A DNA stretch of 64,000 nt, from NCBI GenBank assembly GCA_965279095.1, contig CBDIHH010000003.1, positions 434,001-498,000 on the forward strand. Direction: 5' to 3'. Origin of the DNA: CBDIHH01 sp965279095. Lineage in GTDB: Bacteria > Pseudomonadota > Alphaproteobacteria > Caulobacterales > Caulobacteraceae. Made by a program: the position numbers and the translations under genes. The notes under the pieces were generated by a model that worked only from the letters and a program-made list of their open reading frames with translations, had not been told where the DNA came from and searched no databases. Shown in pieces: positions 31,629 to 39,993 of the stretch (its first letter is position 1; every line of letters begins with the position of its first letter).

Positions 31629-33254
31629 ATGTTGAATTACTTTCGCGAGCTGTTCGACACGGGGATGCTGTCGCCGCACGGCATCTGCCTGCTCTGGCGC
31701 CCCGAGCTGCTGTGGACCCATGTGGTCTCCGACGCCCTGATCGGCGTCGCCTACATGACCATACCCCTCTCCCTCGCGGTGCTCCTGGCGCGTCGCAAGG
31801 ACATCCCCTTCGGCGGGGTGGTCTGGGCCTTCGTCCTGTTCATCGCCGCCTGCGGCCTGACCCACTTCATGGCCATCTGGACCCTGTGGCGGCCCGACTA
31901 TGGGGTGGAGGCACTGCTGAAGGCCGCCACCGCGGTGGTGTCGGTGGCCACGGCGGTGCTGACCTGGCGGCTGATCCCCGTGGCCGTGGCCCTGCCGTCG
32001 CCGGCGCATCTGCGCCGCGCCAACGATCAGCTCGAGCGCATGGTCGCCGAGCGCGACGCCGCCATCGCCAGCCTTCGCGAGGAGCAGGCGCACCGGTCCC
32101 GCGTGGAGGAGGCCCTGCGGCAGGCGCAGAAGATCGAGGCGGTGGGCCAGTTGACCGGCGGCGTGGCGCACGACTTCAACAACCTGCTCACCGTCATCAT
32201 CGGCGGGCTCGACACCATCCGCCGCAATCCCAACGGCGACCCCTCGCGCATCCAGAGGGCGGCGGACATGGCCCTGCACGGCGCCCAGCGGGCCGCCAGC
32301 CTCACCGCCCGGCTGCTCGCCTTCGCGCGGCGCCAGCCCCTCAACCCCGTGCCCCTGGACGTCAACGTCCTGGTGCGCGACCTCACCGACCTGCTCCACC
32401 GGACCCTCGGCGAGACCATCGAGCTGGAGGGCGTGCTGTCGCCCCGGGCCTGGACCATCGAGGCCGATCCCAACCAACTCGAGAGCGCTCTGCTGAACCT
32501 GGCCGTCAACGCCCGCGACGCCATGCCGGACGGCGGCAAGCTGACCATCGAGATCGCCAACGCCGACCTCGACGAGCGCTACACCCAGACCGACGCCGAG
32601 GTGATCCCCGGCCAGTATCTGTCCATCGCCGTCAGCGACTCTGGCCAGGGCATGGACAAGCAGACCCTGGCGCGGGTGTTCGAGCCCTTCTTCACCACCA
32701 AGGAGGTGGGCAAGGGCACGGGCCTGGGGCTGAGCATGGTCTATGGCTTCGTCAAGCAGTCGCGGGGCCACGTGACCATCTACAGCGAGGTCGGCCTGGG
32801 CACGACGGTGAAGCTGTATTTCCCGCGCTACTACGGCGACGCCGCCGTCCCGCGGCTCGCCGACGACGCCGCCCCGCCCCGGGGCAGTCTCGACGAGACG
32901 ATTCTGGTGGTGGAGGACAACGACGACGTCCGCGTCTTCAGCCGCGAGAGCCTCACCGACCTGGGCTACCGGGTCATCGAATGCGCCGAGGCCGAGGCTG
33001 CGCTGGAGATCATCCAGGGCGAGGAGCCCATCGCCCTGCTGTTCACCGACGTGGTCCTGCCCGGCCGCAGCGGCCGCGCCCTCAGCGACGCCGCCCTGCT
33101 CATCCGCCCCGACCTGAAGGTGCTGTTCACCACCGGCTATTCCCGCAACGCCATCGTCCACCAGGGCCGCCTCGACCCGGGGGTCAAGCTCATCACCAAG
33201 CCGTTCACCGTGGACGAGCTGGCGGTGCGGATCCGGGATGTGCTGGACCGGTGA
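31629..33254 (+). CDS. Hybrid histidine kinase with ethylene-receptor-like sensor domain
   Basis: This 541-aa protein has three N-terminal membrane spans (about residues 34-54, 64-84, 94-115) followed by coiled coil. HisKA carries phospho-His181 in 'GGVAHDFNNLL', then comes HATPase ('NLAVNARDAMPDGG', 'KGTGLGLSMVYGF') and a C-terminal receiver with Asp474 ('LFTDVVLPGRSG'). The sensor aligns by eye with plant/cyanobacterial ETR1: Asp35 and Tyr42 in 'SDALIGVAYMTIP', and Cys75/His79 in 'CGLTH', the positions that bind Cu(I) and ethylene in ETR1. A bacterial ethylene or copper sensor is therefore plausible. No separate response regulator is adjacent, and it has its own 98-bp gap from the operon upstream. 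Confidence 0.88.
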   Translation: MLNYFRELFDTGMLSPHGICLLWRPELLWTHVVSDALIGVAYMTIPLSLAVLLARRKDIPFGGVVWAFVLFIAACGLTHFMAIWTLWRPDYGVEALLKAATAVVSVATAVLTWRLIPVAVALPSPAHLRRANDQLERMVAERDAAIASLREEQAHRSRVEEALRQAQKIEAVGQLTGGVAHDFNNLLTVIIGGLDTIRRNPNGDPSRIQRAADMALHGAQRAASLTARLLAFARRQPLNPVPLDVNVLVRDLTDLLHRTLGETIELEGVLSPRAWTIEADPNQLESALLNLAVNARDAMPDGGKLTIEIANADLDERYTQTDAEVIPGQYLSIAVSDSGQGMDKQTLARVFEPFFTTKEVGKGTGLGLSMVYGFVKQSRGHVTIYSEVGLGTTVKLYFPRYYGDAAVPRLADDAAPPRGSLDETILVVEDNDDVRVFSRESLTDLGYRVIECAEAEAALEIIQGEEPIALLFTDVVLPGRSGRALSDAALLIRPDLKVLFTTGYSRNAIVHQGRLDPGVKLITKPFTVDELAVRIRDVLDR

Positions 33255-33432
33255 TGGGTCGCGCGGTGAGTGGCGGGGCGCCGCATCCAGCGGGTGCGCA
33301 ACCGACGACGGCGCCGGATGCAGCCAGGCGCGGTCGTCCGACCGTTCTAGCGAAGCCTCCGAAAGGACCGCTAAGGGTGACTAGCGGCCCTTGACGGTGC
33401 CGATCCGCCTCTCTTTGGAAGGCATTAGTTGA

Positions 33433-33729
33433 TTATGGGGGTCCGTTCATAAGTGTCAGTGGGCCAACTCCAAGCTCCTCCATTTTTAAGTGAAGGCAGT
33501 TCGATTTTTCCTTAAATAACAGTTCAGGCAGATCGAAATCAACAACCAAGGGGCTAGTGGCTTGGTTACCCGTAATAATTCTTGCGTTATGCTGCGCATT
33601 ACACTCGGCCAAAGCGCGCCGGATTTGAGCTTCACTCGCTTCTTTGGTGCAGGCCGTAAGGGTGATTGCCGCCACAGCCATCTGTAAGAGAACTCGCGGC
33701 GTGTTCGGCATGCGCGTAGGCTTGGTCAT
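33433..33729 (-). CDS. Hypothetical lipoprotein, low-GC
   Basis: This 98-aa product has a lipoprotein signal ('VLLQMAVAAITLTAC', Cys about residue 27). The mature part has two further Cys ('LAECNAQHNARIITG', 'KSNCLHLKMEEL') and no known domain. Its codon use is markedly less GC-biased than neighbouring genes, which suggests recent acquisition. It lies between the kinase gene and a repeat-bearing region. The function is unknown. Confidence 0.62.
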   Translation of the reverse strand: MTKPTRMPNTPRVLLQMAVAAITLTACTKEASEAQIRRALAECNAQHNARIITGNQATSPLVVDFDLPELLFKEKSNCLHLKMEELGVGPLTLMNGPP

Positions 33730-34090
33730 CTAACCACCCTGGCCGATGAGCCAAACGTCCGCAATGGGGTCGAAAGCGGTCCTTTCCGCCAACCCCTCCA
33801 CATCGCGCCGTCGAGCGCTTGATGGAATGGTTTTTCGGCCGTCGGCGCGCGTCAAGGACGGCGCTCCGCGCCGCCGCGCAGCGGTGCGCCTGCGGCGCAT
33901 CCTTGACGCGCGTCGACGGCCGAAATCATGCTCCTCCAAGCGATCGACGGAGGGGTCTGCGCCGGCCCCTCATAGCCCTCCGCCTCAAGGGGGAAGGTTG
34001 GGCGGGGGCGGGCACGACCGGATGTTGGCCCTCGCGGACCATGGGGATGGCAGACGGCCAGGGTGGCCCGGGGCCGGGGCGGCCTGAGCC
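33730..34090. other. Non-coding region with degenerate repeats
   Basis: About 360 bp without a credible gene. It holds the long inverted repeat at 33833-33925. At 33757-33782 it has the block CGTCCGCAATGGGGTCGAAA followed by GCGGTC. A degenerate reverse copy of that block appears near 37386-37410, so it looks like dispersed, decaying repeat DNA. Confidence 0.5.
33833..33925. repeat. Inverted repeat element, family B (copy 2)
   Basis: Arms 33833-33858 and 33900-33925 are 26-nt inverted copies with one mismatch. Inner GTCAAGG / CCTTGAC and the core CGCGCCGCCGCGCAGCGG match the plan of the element at 3480-3574. It can fold into a single long hairpin. Confidence 0.8.
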
Positions 34091-34399
34091 CTATTTCAAC
34101 TCGCTGTCCTTGCTTCCACGGCGGTTGATCGTGGAGTGCACGACTCGCTGGTCCAGTGCTGCATGGCAGCCAACGCACCGCGTGACTGCGGGAAGCGCAT
34201 CGCGCCTTGCCTTGGGAATGTCATCGCCGCATTCGACACAGTCTTCCCGACCCGGCCCCCGAGGCAGACGCGCCCGGTTCACTGATGCGGTCCACGGGGA
34301 TGCGGCGACTCGCGCAGACTCCCTTGAACTCTCCGAAGAATAACACGCGAGGGCATACGCATCCTGCCTGTAAGCGGCGCAGATCGCAAACATCATCAC
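34091..34399 (-). CDS. DksA/TraR-type zinc-finger protein, N-terminus uncertain
   Basis: The C-terminal half is a clear DksA/TraR finger: 'CVECGDDIPKARRDALPAVT' then 'RCVGCHAALD', with four Cys that would bind Zn, and the tail 'NRRGSKDSELK' common in alphaproteobacterial members. The N-terminal 50 residues do not show the usual coiled-coil pattern, so the true start may be internal or the 5' part may be degraded. Such proteins modulate RNA polymerase, but short phage/plasmid-type copies are often of unknown role. It lies just downstream of the RTX gene on the same strand. Confidence 0.5.
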   Translation of the reverse strand: MMMFAICAAYRQDAYALACYSSESSRESARVAASPWTASVNRARLPRGPGREDCVECGDDIPKARRDALPAVTRCVGCHAALDQRVVHSTINRRGSKDSELK

Positions 34400-34433
34400 A
34401 CGAAGGGAGCCCTCGAACGTCCCGCGCGGGAAC

Positions 34434-37028
34434 CTAGATTATAACAAAGTCCTCAGCGGTCAGATTGGGAGCTGCGTGGAAGGTGGCCACCGCGACAGGC
34501 GAATGGTTCCAAAGTGCTCCATCTGGGTCCCAGTAAAGGGTCTTCCGGGTTGCGTCATAGAAAAACTGGGCGCCATACAAAGTCGCAAAGCTACTGGAGG
34601 CTAGCCTGTCCGGCGGCAGGGAGCCCGGAGAGAAACCATAGTCAGACAATTGGATGCAAATGTGATCCACACCGTGTTCGAAGTCGATGATTTTATCCGC
34701 GGCTGAGGTAAGCGGGGGTCCAAAAACAAACGTGTCAGCTCCAAGGCCGCCAGTCAGCGTATCTTTCCCGCCGCCGCCGGTGAGGACGTTGTTCCCGGCG
34801 TTGCCCTTGATGGAGTTGGCCAGGTCATTGCCGGTCCCGTCGATGTTGGCCGATCCCGTGAGGGTCAGCTTCTCGATATTGGCGCCGAGAACGAAGCTCA
34901 CCGCGGCCTTGACCGTGTCGGTCCCCTCCCCGGCGGCCTCGATTACCGCGTCGCCGAGGTCGTCCACCGTATAGCTGTCGTTGTCCGCCCCGCCGTGCAT
35001 CTCGTCGGCCCCGGCCCCGCCGTCCAGATTGTCGGCCCCCGCGCCGCCCCACAGCACGTCGTTTCCCGCCATGCCCTTCAGCTGGTCCGCCCCGTCGTTT
35101 CCCGTCAGGGTGTTAGCGGCGGCGTTCCCGGTGAGCTTGTTGGCCAGGCTGTTGCCAGTCCCGTCGATAGCTATGGTCCCGGTTAGGGTGAGGTTCTCGA
35201 CATTGTCGCCTAGGGTGAAGGTCACCGATGCAGAAACCTGGTCGTTTCCTTCATTGAAGGCCTCGATCGCCTGATCGCCCGCGTTGTCGATGGTGAACTT
35301 GTCGTCGCCCAGACCGCCGCGCATTTGGTCCGCGCCCGCGCCGCCGTCGATGACGTCCTTGCCGCCCAGCCCGTAGATCAGATCGTCCAGCGCCGTCGCC
35401 TTGGGTTGGCCAGGCGGGGCGCGCTTGGTGTTAATGATGTCATCGGCTTCCGTGCCATTAACGATGTTACCATGGATGACGTCGGTGACGGTCACGGTCA
35501 GCGCCTGGGTATCGCTCTTGAAACCATCGCTGGCCGAGACGATAACCTCATAGATATTGTCGCCACCGAAATCCGCCGGCGCCTCGAAATCCGGCTCGAC
35601 GAGGAAGGCGAGTGCGCCGGTCGCCGCGTTGATGCCGAACAGTCCCGCATCCGCGCCGCCCGATATGGCATAGGTCCGCGCATCGCTGTCCACGTCCTCG
35701 GCGGCCACGGTGGTGACGGCCAGGCCATCCTCTGCAAGACTGATCGCCGCACTGTCCCCACCGCCGTCGGAGGTGATGACCGGAGCGTGATTCGCTGGGT
35801 CTTCCTCCAACGCGAATATCTGCGCCTTGACGCTCGTGCCGCTGGCGTCGCCGAGCGTGCCGCCATAGTCGTACCAGCTCACCACGAAGCCGCCATTGGC
35901 GAGACCGGTGATCGTGGGCAGGTACTGAGCGAGCACCGTCTGCGTGTTGACGAGAAACTCGCCGCCGATCTTTGCGCCACCGGCATCGAAAACCTGCGCC
36001 TTAATGCTGGAGGCGCTGGAGTCGCCGAGCGTACCACTCCCGTCAGTCCAGCTCACCACGAAGCCGCCATTGGCGAGACCGGTGATCGTGGGCACATACT
36101 GATCGTTTGCCGTCTGGGTGTTGACGAGGAATTCGCCGCCCATCCTCGCACCATCGGCGCCGAAGATCTGCGCCTTGATGCTGAAGCCGCTGGCGTCGCT
36201 GAGAGTGCCGCTATGGTCCTCCCAACTCACCACGAAGCCGCCATTGGCGAGCCCAGTGATCGTGGGCACAGACTGATTGTTCGCCGTCTGTGTGTTGACG
36301 AGGAACTCGGCGCCGATCTTGGCTCCACCGGCGCCAAAGATCTGCGCCTTCACGCTGGAGCCGCTGGTATCGCCAAGCGTGCCGCTAGTGTCAGTCCAGC
36401 TCACCACGAACCCGCCATTGGCGAGACCCGCGATCGTGGGCGCACGCTTATCGCTCGCCGTCTGCGTGTTGACGAGAAACTCGCTGCCGATCTTCGCGCC
36501 ACTGCCATCGAAGACCTGCGCCTTGACGATCCAGTAGCTGCTCTCGCCGGGCGTGCCGCCATAGTCCTGCCAGCTCACCACGAAACCGCCATTAGCGAGA
36601 CCGGTGATCGTGGGGTCAAACTGACTTTCGAATGTCTTCGTGTTGACAAGGAACTCGGCGCCGATTTTGGCTCCACCCGCGCCAAAGATCTGCGCCTTAA
36701 TGCTAGAGCCGTAGGGATCGCCGAGCGTGCCGCTAAGGTCTTGCCAGCTCACCACGAAGCCGCCATTGGCGAGCCCGGTGATCGTGGGCGCAGACTGAAA
36801 GTATTCCGTCTGCGTGTTGACGAGGAACTCGGTACCAACCTTCGCGCCACCAGCATCGAACACCTGCGCCTTGATGCTGGCACCACTGGCATCGCCGAGC
36901 GTGCGGCTTTCATCATACCAGCTCACCACGAACCCGCCATTGGGGAGACCCGTGATCGTGGGCGCACGTTGATCGTTCGCCGTCTGGGTGTTGACCAGAA
37001 ACTCGCCGCCGACCTTTTGTAGCGTCAT
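34434..37028 (-). CDS. Secreted RTX-type repeat protein
   Basis: This protein is 864 aa from the ATG at 37028 (GGGGGAA upstream). Residues about 7-412 are seven 58-residue repeats of the 'EFLVNTQT...PTITGLANGGFVVSW' type. They probably form a seven-bladed beta-propeller closed by the N-terminal strand. A cadherin-like domain follows (about 415-515: 'NHAPVITSDGGGD', 'TYAISGGADAGLFGIN'). Then come calcium-binding RTX nonapeptides ('GGAGADQMRGGLGDDKF', 'GGAGADNLDGGAGADEMHGG') and a C-terminal targeting region. The layout indicates type I secretion and a surface or extracellular role, such as adhesion. No ABC transporter, MFP or TolC gene is adjacent. Confidence 0.9.
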   Translation of the reverse strand: MTLQKVGGEFLVNTQTANDQRAPTITGLPNGGFVVSWYDESRTLGDASGASIKAQVFDAGGAKVGTEFLVNTQTEYFQSAPTITGLANGGFVVSWQDLSGTLGDPYGSSIKAQIFGAGGAKIGAEFLVNTKTFESQFDPTITGLANGGFVVSWQDYGGTPGESSYWIVKAQVFDGSGAKIGSEFLVNTQTASDKRAPTIAGLANGGFVVSWTDTSGTLGDTSGSSVKAQIFGAGGAKIGAEFLVNTQTANNQSVPTITGLANGGFVVSWEDHSGTLSDASGFSIKAQIFGADGARMGGEFLVNTQTANDQYVPTITGLANGGFVVSWTDGSGTLGDSSASSIKAQVFDAGGAKIGGEFLVNTQTVLAQYLPTITGLANGGFVVSWYDYGGTLGDASGTSVKAQIFALEEDPANHAPVITSDGGGDSAAISLAEDGLAVTTVAAEDVDSDARTYAISGGADAGLFGINAATGALAFLVEPDFEAPADFGGDNIYEVIVSASDGFKSDTQALTVTVTDVIHGNIVNGTEADDIINTKRAPPGQPKATALDDLIYGLGGKDVIDGGAGADQMRGGLGDDKFTIDNAGDQAIEAFNEGNDQVSASVTFTLGDNVENLTLTGTIAIDGTGNSLANKLTGNAAANTLTGNDGADQLKGMAGNDVLWGGAGADNLDGGAGADEMHGGADNDSYTVDDLGDAVIEAAGEGTDTVKAAVSFVLGANIEKLTLTGSANIDGTGNDLANSIKGNAGNNVLTGGGGKDTLTGGLGADTFVFGPPLTSAADKIIDFEHGVDHICIQLSDYGFSPGSLPPDRLASSSFATLYGAQFFYDATRKTLYWDPDGALWNHSPVAVATFHAAPNLTAEDFVII
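35793..37010. repeat. Seven 174-bp in-frame tandem repeats
   Basis: The marker TGTTGAC recurs at 35945, 36119, 36293, 36467, 36641, 36815 and 36989, exactly 174 bp apart each time. Each unit encodes 58 residues of the RTX protein. There is no indel in any copy, although the copies differ at scattered bases, so length is constrained even though sequence has drifted. Confidence 0.93.
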
Positions 37029-37873
37029 CGCATTCCCCCTTATCGCGGTTTCGGCAAGGTGCCGACGCCGCACGAACAGCCCCTCACTGGTCGTCCCCTA
37101 TCTTAGGTTGAAGGCATGCTCCCTGAAACCGACAAATACGAAAAGTGGGGTCACCTCAGGGGCGAGGACGAAAGTCGCTTCGTCCTGGCTAAAACTGCAA
37201 GAGCAACAGGGCAGAGGTCGACGGAGAGAACATTTCGTCAGTCATGACGCTTCTCCCACATCCGCACCATAGGCATGAAAATGTCGGTTGGCGGCGAGGA
37301 CGATCGGAGCGCTGTGGCCATAGGCCTGGGCGGAGCCAACAGCGGACTCGAGCCGCGCTCCAGAAAAACGACATCCAGTCTGACCGACCGGTGACCGCTT
37401 CCGCCCCATAGCGGTCATCCACCTGCGAAGGTCCCCAATGGGTTCAGGCTGTGTGAAAACGTCAAAAGACACGAAAACGCTGTCCAACGGCGGGGCCGAA
37501 ATCGCGGTTATGGAGCTCTGTGGCGCTGGGAGCCGCGATGAGATGCGGACAATGTTCTTCATGCGAGGCATCGGCCCCGAGTTTTTACACAGCCTCGGTC
37601 TAAAGCGGTCCTGGCGAGCCGATAGACCGGGGTCGCCCGTTGGAGACCGTCTGACGGCTCCAGCAAAAACAGTTGTGATAAAACCGGAGGAAGTGAGTCT
37701 TACATCTAGGGCGATGGAATCCCTCGGGTATGCACAGCGTCCCAAACTCGATCGCGAGGTCATTCCCGCCCGCCGCTCCCGCCCTAGCTCCGATCCCCGC
37801 AGAATGTTGCGGCTTTGTTCTTGCCAAGCTTGAACCTTTGCGTTTCAGTGCGCCTGTCGCCGGGGAGGGCGTG
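37029..37873. other. Gene-poor region with IS-like debris
   Basis: About 845 bp between the RTX start and the next gene. No frame here has a convincing RBS plus natural composition. It contains the 150-bp element with terminal inverted repeats (37446-37595) and, at about 37386-37410, a degenerate copy of the 33757-33782 block. The 5' side (37029-37150) should hold the RTX promoter. Confidence 0.5.
37446..37595. mobile_element. MITE-like element or IS remnant, 150 bp
   Basis: AGGCTGTGTGAAAAC (37446-37460) and GTTTTTACACAGCCT (37581-37595) are inverted copies differing at one base. The GGCTGTGTGAAAAC type of end is familiar from several bacterial IS families. The 120-bp interior has no transposase frame, so this is a non-autonomous or deleted copy. 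I see no exact target-site duplication. Confidence 0.6.
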
Positions 37874-38467
37874 ATGGGTTGGATGTGCTCATGGGTGGGC
37901 GTCCAGGGAGCCACCCGGTCGGCCGTGCTTGCGAGGCTTGGCTTCGAAGAGACCGGGCCGGCGGTGATCCCTGGGGTCCGCGACGCGGCATTTTCGGCAG
38001 GTGATGTCGGTGACTGGATCATCGTCTTCAGCGAGACCTTCGATTGGGGAAGCCCCGAGCAGGCCCTGAGCCTTTCGGACCTGGGTCTGACCGTCAGCCT
38101 GCAGTTCGAAGACAAGGTCGAGATGACAAGCGTCGCCTGCGGCGCAAGGGACGGGGTGGAACTGTGGCGGGTGTCACACGTCAACGACGTCGGCCGAGAG
38201 CTGGTGGCTGCCGGCGAGATGCCGCCGGAATTCGACGATATACGAGACCGGCTGATGCGCGAGCAGGCGGGCGACGATGGCTCTTGCGACTATCTGCACG
38301 ACATACCCATCGAGGTGGCCAAGTCGGTCACCGGGTATCGCACCGATGATTGGGAGCCGCCCTTCGCCGCCCTGAAGCGGATCGGCGAGGCGGCCGAACC
38401 GGCTCGCGAGCCCGGGGGCGGCCTGTTCGCGATGTTGAGGGGGATATTCGGCGGCTCCGGGCGCTGA
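37874..38467 (+). CDS. Hypothetical protein, 197 aa
   Basis: The ATG at 37874 follows GGGGAGGG and gives 'MGWMCSWVGVQGATRSAVLA' (residues 1-20). Then 'GDWIIVFSETFDWGSPEQA', 'VACGARDGVELWRVSHVND' and 'EFDDIRDRLMREQAGDDG' appear. The pattern is that of a common uncharacterised bacterial family with a MGW[SC]-x-W start; no function is known. It has no signal or membrane span. It lies between IS debris and the FAD oxidoreductase operon, with no obvious partner. Confidence 0.75.
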   Translation: MGWMCSWVGVQGATRSAVLARLGFEETGPAVIPGVRDAAFSAGDVGDWIIVFSETFDWGSPEQALSLSDLGLTVSLQFEDKVEMTSVACGARDGVELWRVSHVNDVGRELVAAGEMPPEFDDIRDRLMREQAGDDGSCDYLHDIPIEVAKSVTGYRTDDWEPPFAALKRIGEAAEPAREPGGGLFAMLRGIFGGSGR

Positions 38468-38479
38468 GCGCGCGCGGCC

Positions 38480-39874
38480 TTACCCCGCCGCCTGCCGGGC
38501 CGCTGCCCGTCCCGCCAGCTTGCCGAGCGTCGTGGCCATGACCAGGCCGTTGCCGGCCATGTAGCCCGCCGCGCCGGGGCCGGAAATTCCGCGCGCCGCG
38601 CCGCCGCCGGCGAACAGGTTGGGGAAGGGGGCGCCGTCGGCCTTCAGCACCCGGGCGTCGCCGTCGACCACCAGGCCGCCCTGGGTGTGGAACAGGGCCC
38701 CCGTGACCTTGGCGACATAGTAGGGGGCGGTCAGGGGCGGCTTGCCGGTGAAGTCGCGGCCGAAGCTGTCTTTCGCCTCGCCGGCGACCATCGCCTCGAC
38801 GCCGGCGACGGTGTCGGCCAGGGCCTGGGCCGGCAGGCCGGTCTTGGCGGCGAGGTCGGCGACGGTGTCGGCCTGCGTCAGGGCGCCGGCGCTGACCGCG
38901 TCCTTATAGTCGTCGAAGGCCATCATGAACTGGTGCAGGCGCTCGTCGAGGATGGTCCAGGCCACCCCGCCCGGCTGGGCGTTGACCCGCGCCGCCTGTT
39001 CCGAATAGCCGGCGGACTCGTCGGAGAAGCGCTCGCCCGCGGCGTTCACCTGGAAGCCGCCCTCCATGATCAGCGGCCAGAGGATCGGCACTCCGTGCCC
39101 GGCGGCCAGGCCCCCGTGGCCCTGGTAGGCGTCCATGTCGGCCATGCCGGCGCCCAGGGCCTCGCCCCAGGCCACCGCGTCGCCGAGGTTGCCCGGGTGG
39201 CCGAAATAGACGGCGTCGGCGATCTCCGGGATCCACTTGTGCTTCAGGTCGAGGCTGGCGCCGAAGCCGCAGCAGGCCAGGATCAGGGTCTCGCAGCCGA
39301 TGTCCTCATGGCCGCCGTCGCCGCGGGTCGCGCGCACGCCCACCACCCGGTCGCCTTGCACATAAAGGGTGTCCACGGTGGCGCCGGTGAGCAGGTTCAC
39401 CCCCGCGCGTCCCGCCGCCGCCTCCAGGGCTCCCTGCAGCTCCGCCCCGTGGCGGTTGGGGGTGCCGTACATGCGCATGCGGCTGTGGCCGGGGTAGAGG
39501 AAGCCCTGCACCAGGGCCAGGGGCGCGCCATGGGCGTCGCGCAGCCAGGCGATGGTCTCGGCGGACTCGTCGGCGACCCGACGGGCGATGACCGGATCTG
39601 TGCGGCCCTTGGTCTTGGCCATGATGTCGGCGACGAACTGCTCGGGGCTGTCGTCGATGCCGGCGGCGGCCTGTTCGGGGGTGCCCGCCGCGGGGATCAG
39701 CCCCGTGGACATGGCCGTGGAGCCCAGGGGGCTGTCGTCGCGCTCGATGACCACCACCTCGGCGCCGCCATCGGAGGCGGCCAGGGCGGCGCTGAGGCCG
39801 CAGGCGCCCGCGCCGATGATCAGCACCGGGGCGGTGATCTCGAAGGCGGGAATGTCGGTGGCGATGCGGCCCAA
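38480..39874 (-). CDS. FAD-dependent oxidoreductase (fumarate-reductase/ketosteroid-dehydrogenase type)
   Basis: This protein is 464 aa from a TTG at 39874 with CAGGAG upstream. It has an FAD Rossmann motif 'VLIIGAGACGLSAALAASDG' near residue 17, then 'SPLGSTAMSTGLIPAAGT', 'GGFQVNAAGERFSDESAGYS', and the C-terminal FAD loop 'NLFAGGGAARGISGPGAAGY'. This is the FAD_binding_2 layout of flavocytochrome-c fumarate reductase and 3-ketosteroid dehydrogenases, so it adds or removes hydrogen across a C=C next to a carbonyl. It is the last gene of a minus-strand operon with an FAD monooxygenase and a DUF1330 protein. The substrate is unknown. Confidence 0.84.
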   Translation of the reverse strand: MGRIATDIPAFEITAPVLIIGAGACGLSAALAASDGGAEVVVIERDDSPLGSTAMSTGLIPAAGTPEQAAAGIDDSPEQFVADIMAKTKGRTDPVIARRVADESAETIAWLRDAHGAPLALVQGFLYPGHSRMRMYGTPNRHGAELQGALEAAAGRAGVNLLTGATVDTLYVQGDRVVGVRATRGDGGHEDIGCETLILACCGFGASLDLKHKWIPEIADAVYFGHPGNLGDAVAWGEALGAGMADMDAYQGHGGLAAGHGVPILWPLIMEGGFQVNAAGERFSDESAGYSEQAARVNAQPGGVAWTILDERLHQFMMAFDDYKDAVSAGALTQADTVADLAAKTGLPAQALADTVAGVEAMVAGEAKDSFGRDFTGKPPLTAPYYVAKVTGALFHTQGGLVVDGDARVLKADGAPFPNLFAGGGAARGISGPGAAGYMAGNGLVMATTLGKLAGRAAARQAAG

Positions 39875-39993
39875 GGCGCTGTCTCCTGGCAAAGGTTCGG
39901 GTGGGTTGTTCCAGCACCCCCACCCCGATCCGGGATGAGCGGACAAGGGGAGGGGACCTAAGAGACTATCCCCTCCGCCATGATCGAGACCTA

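Noticed and set aside
37438..37833. 131-codon frame as a gene
   Set aside because: It starts inside the MITE-like element, has shifting composition and no RBS, and overlaps the true gene start at 37874 only by its upstream region.
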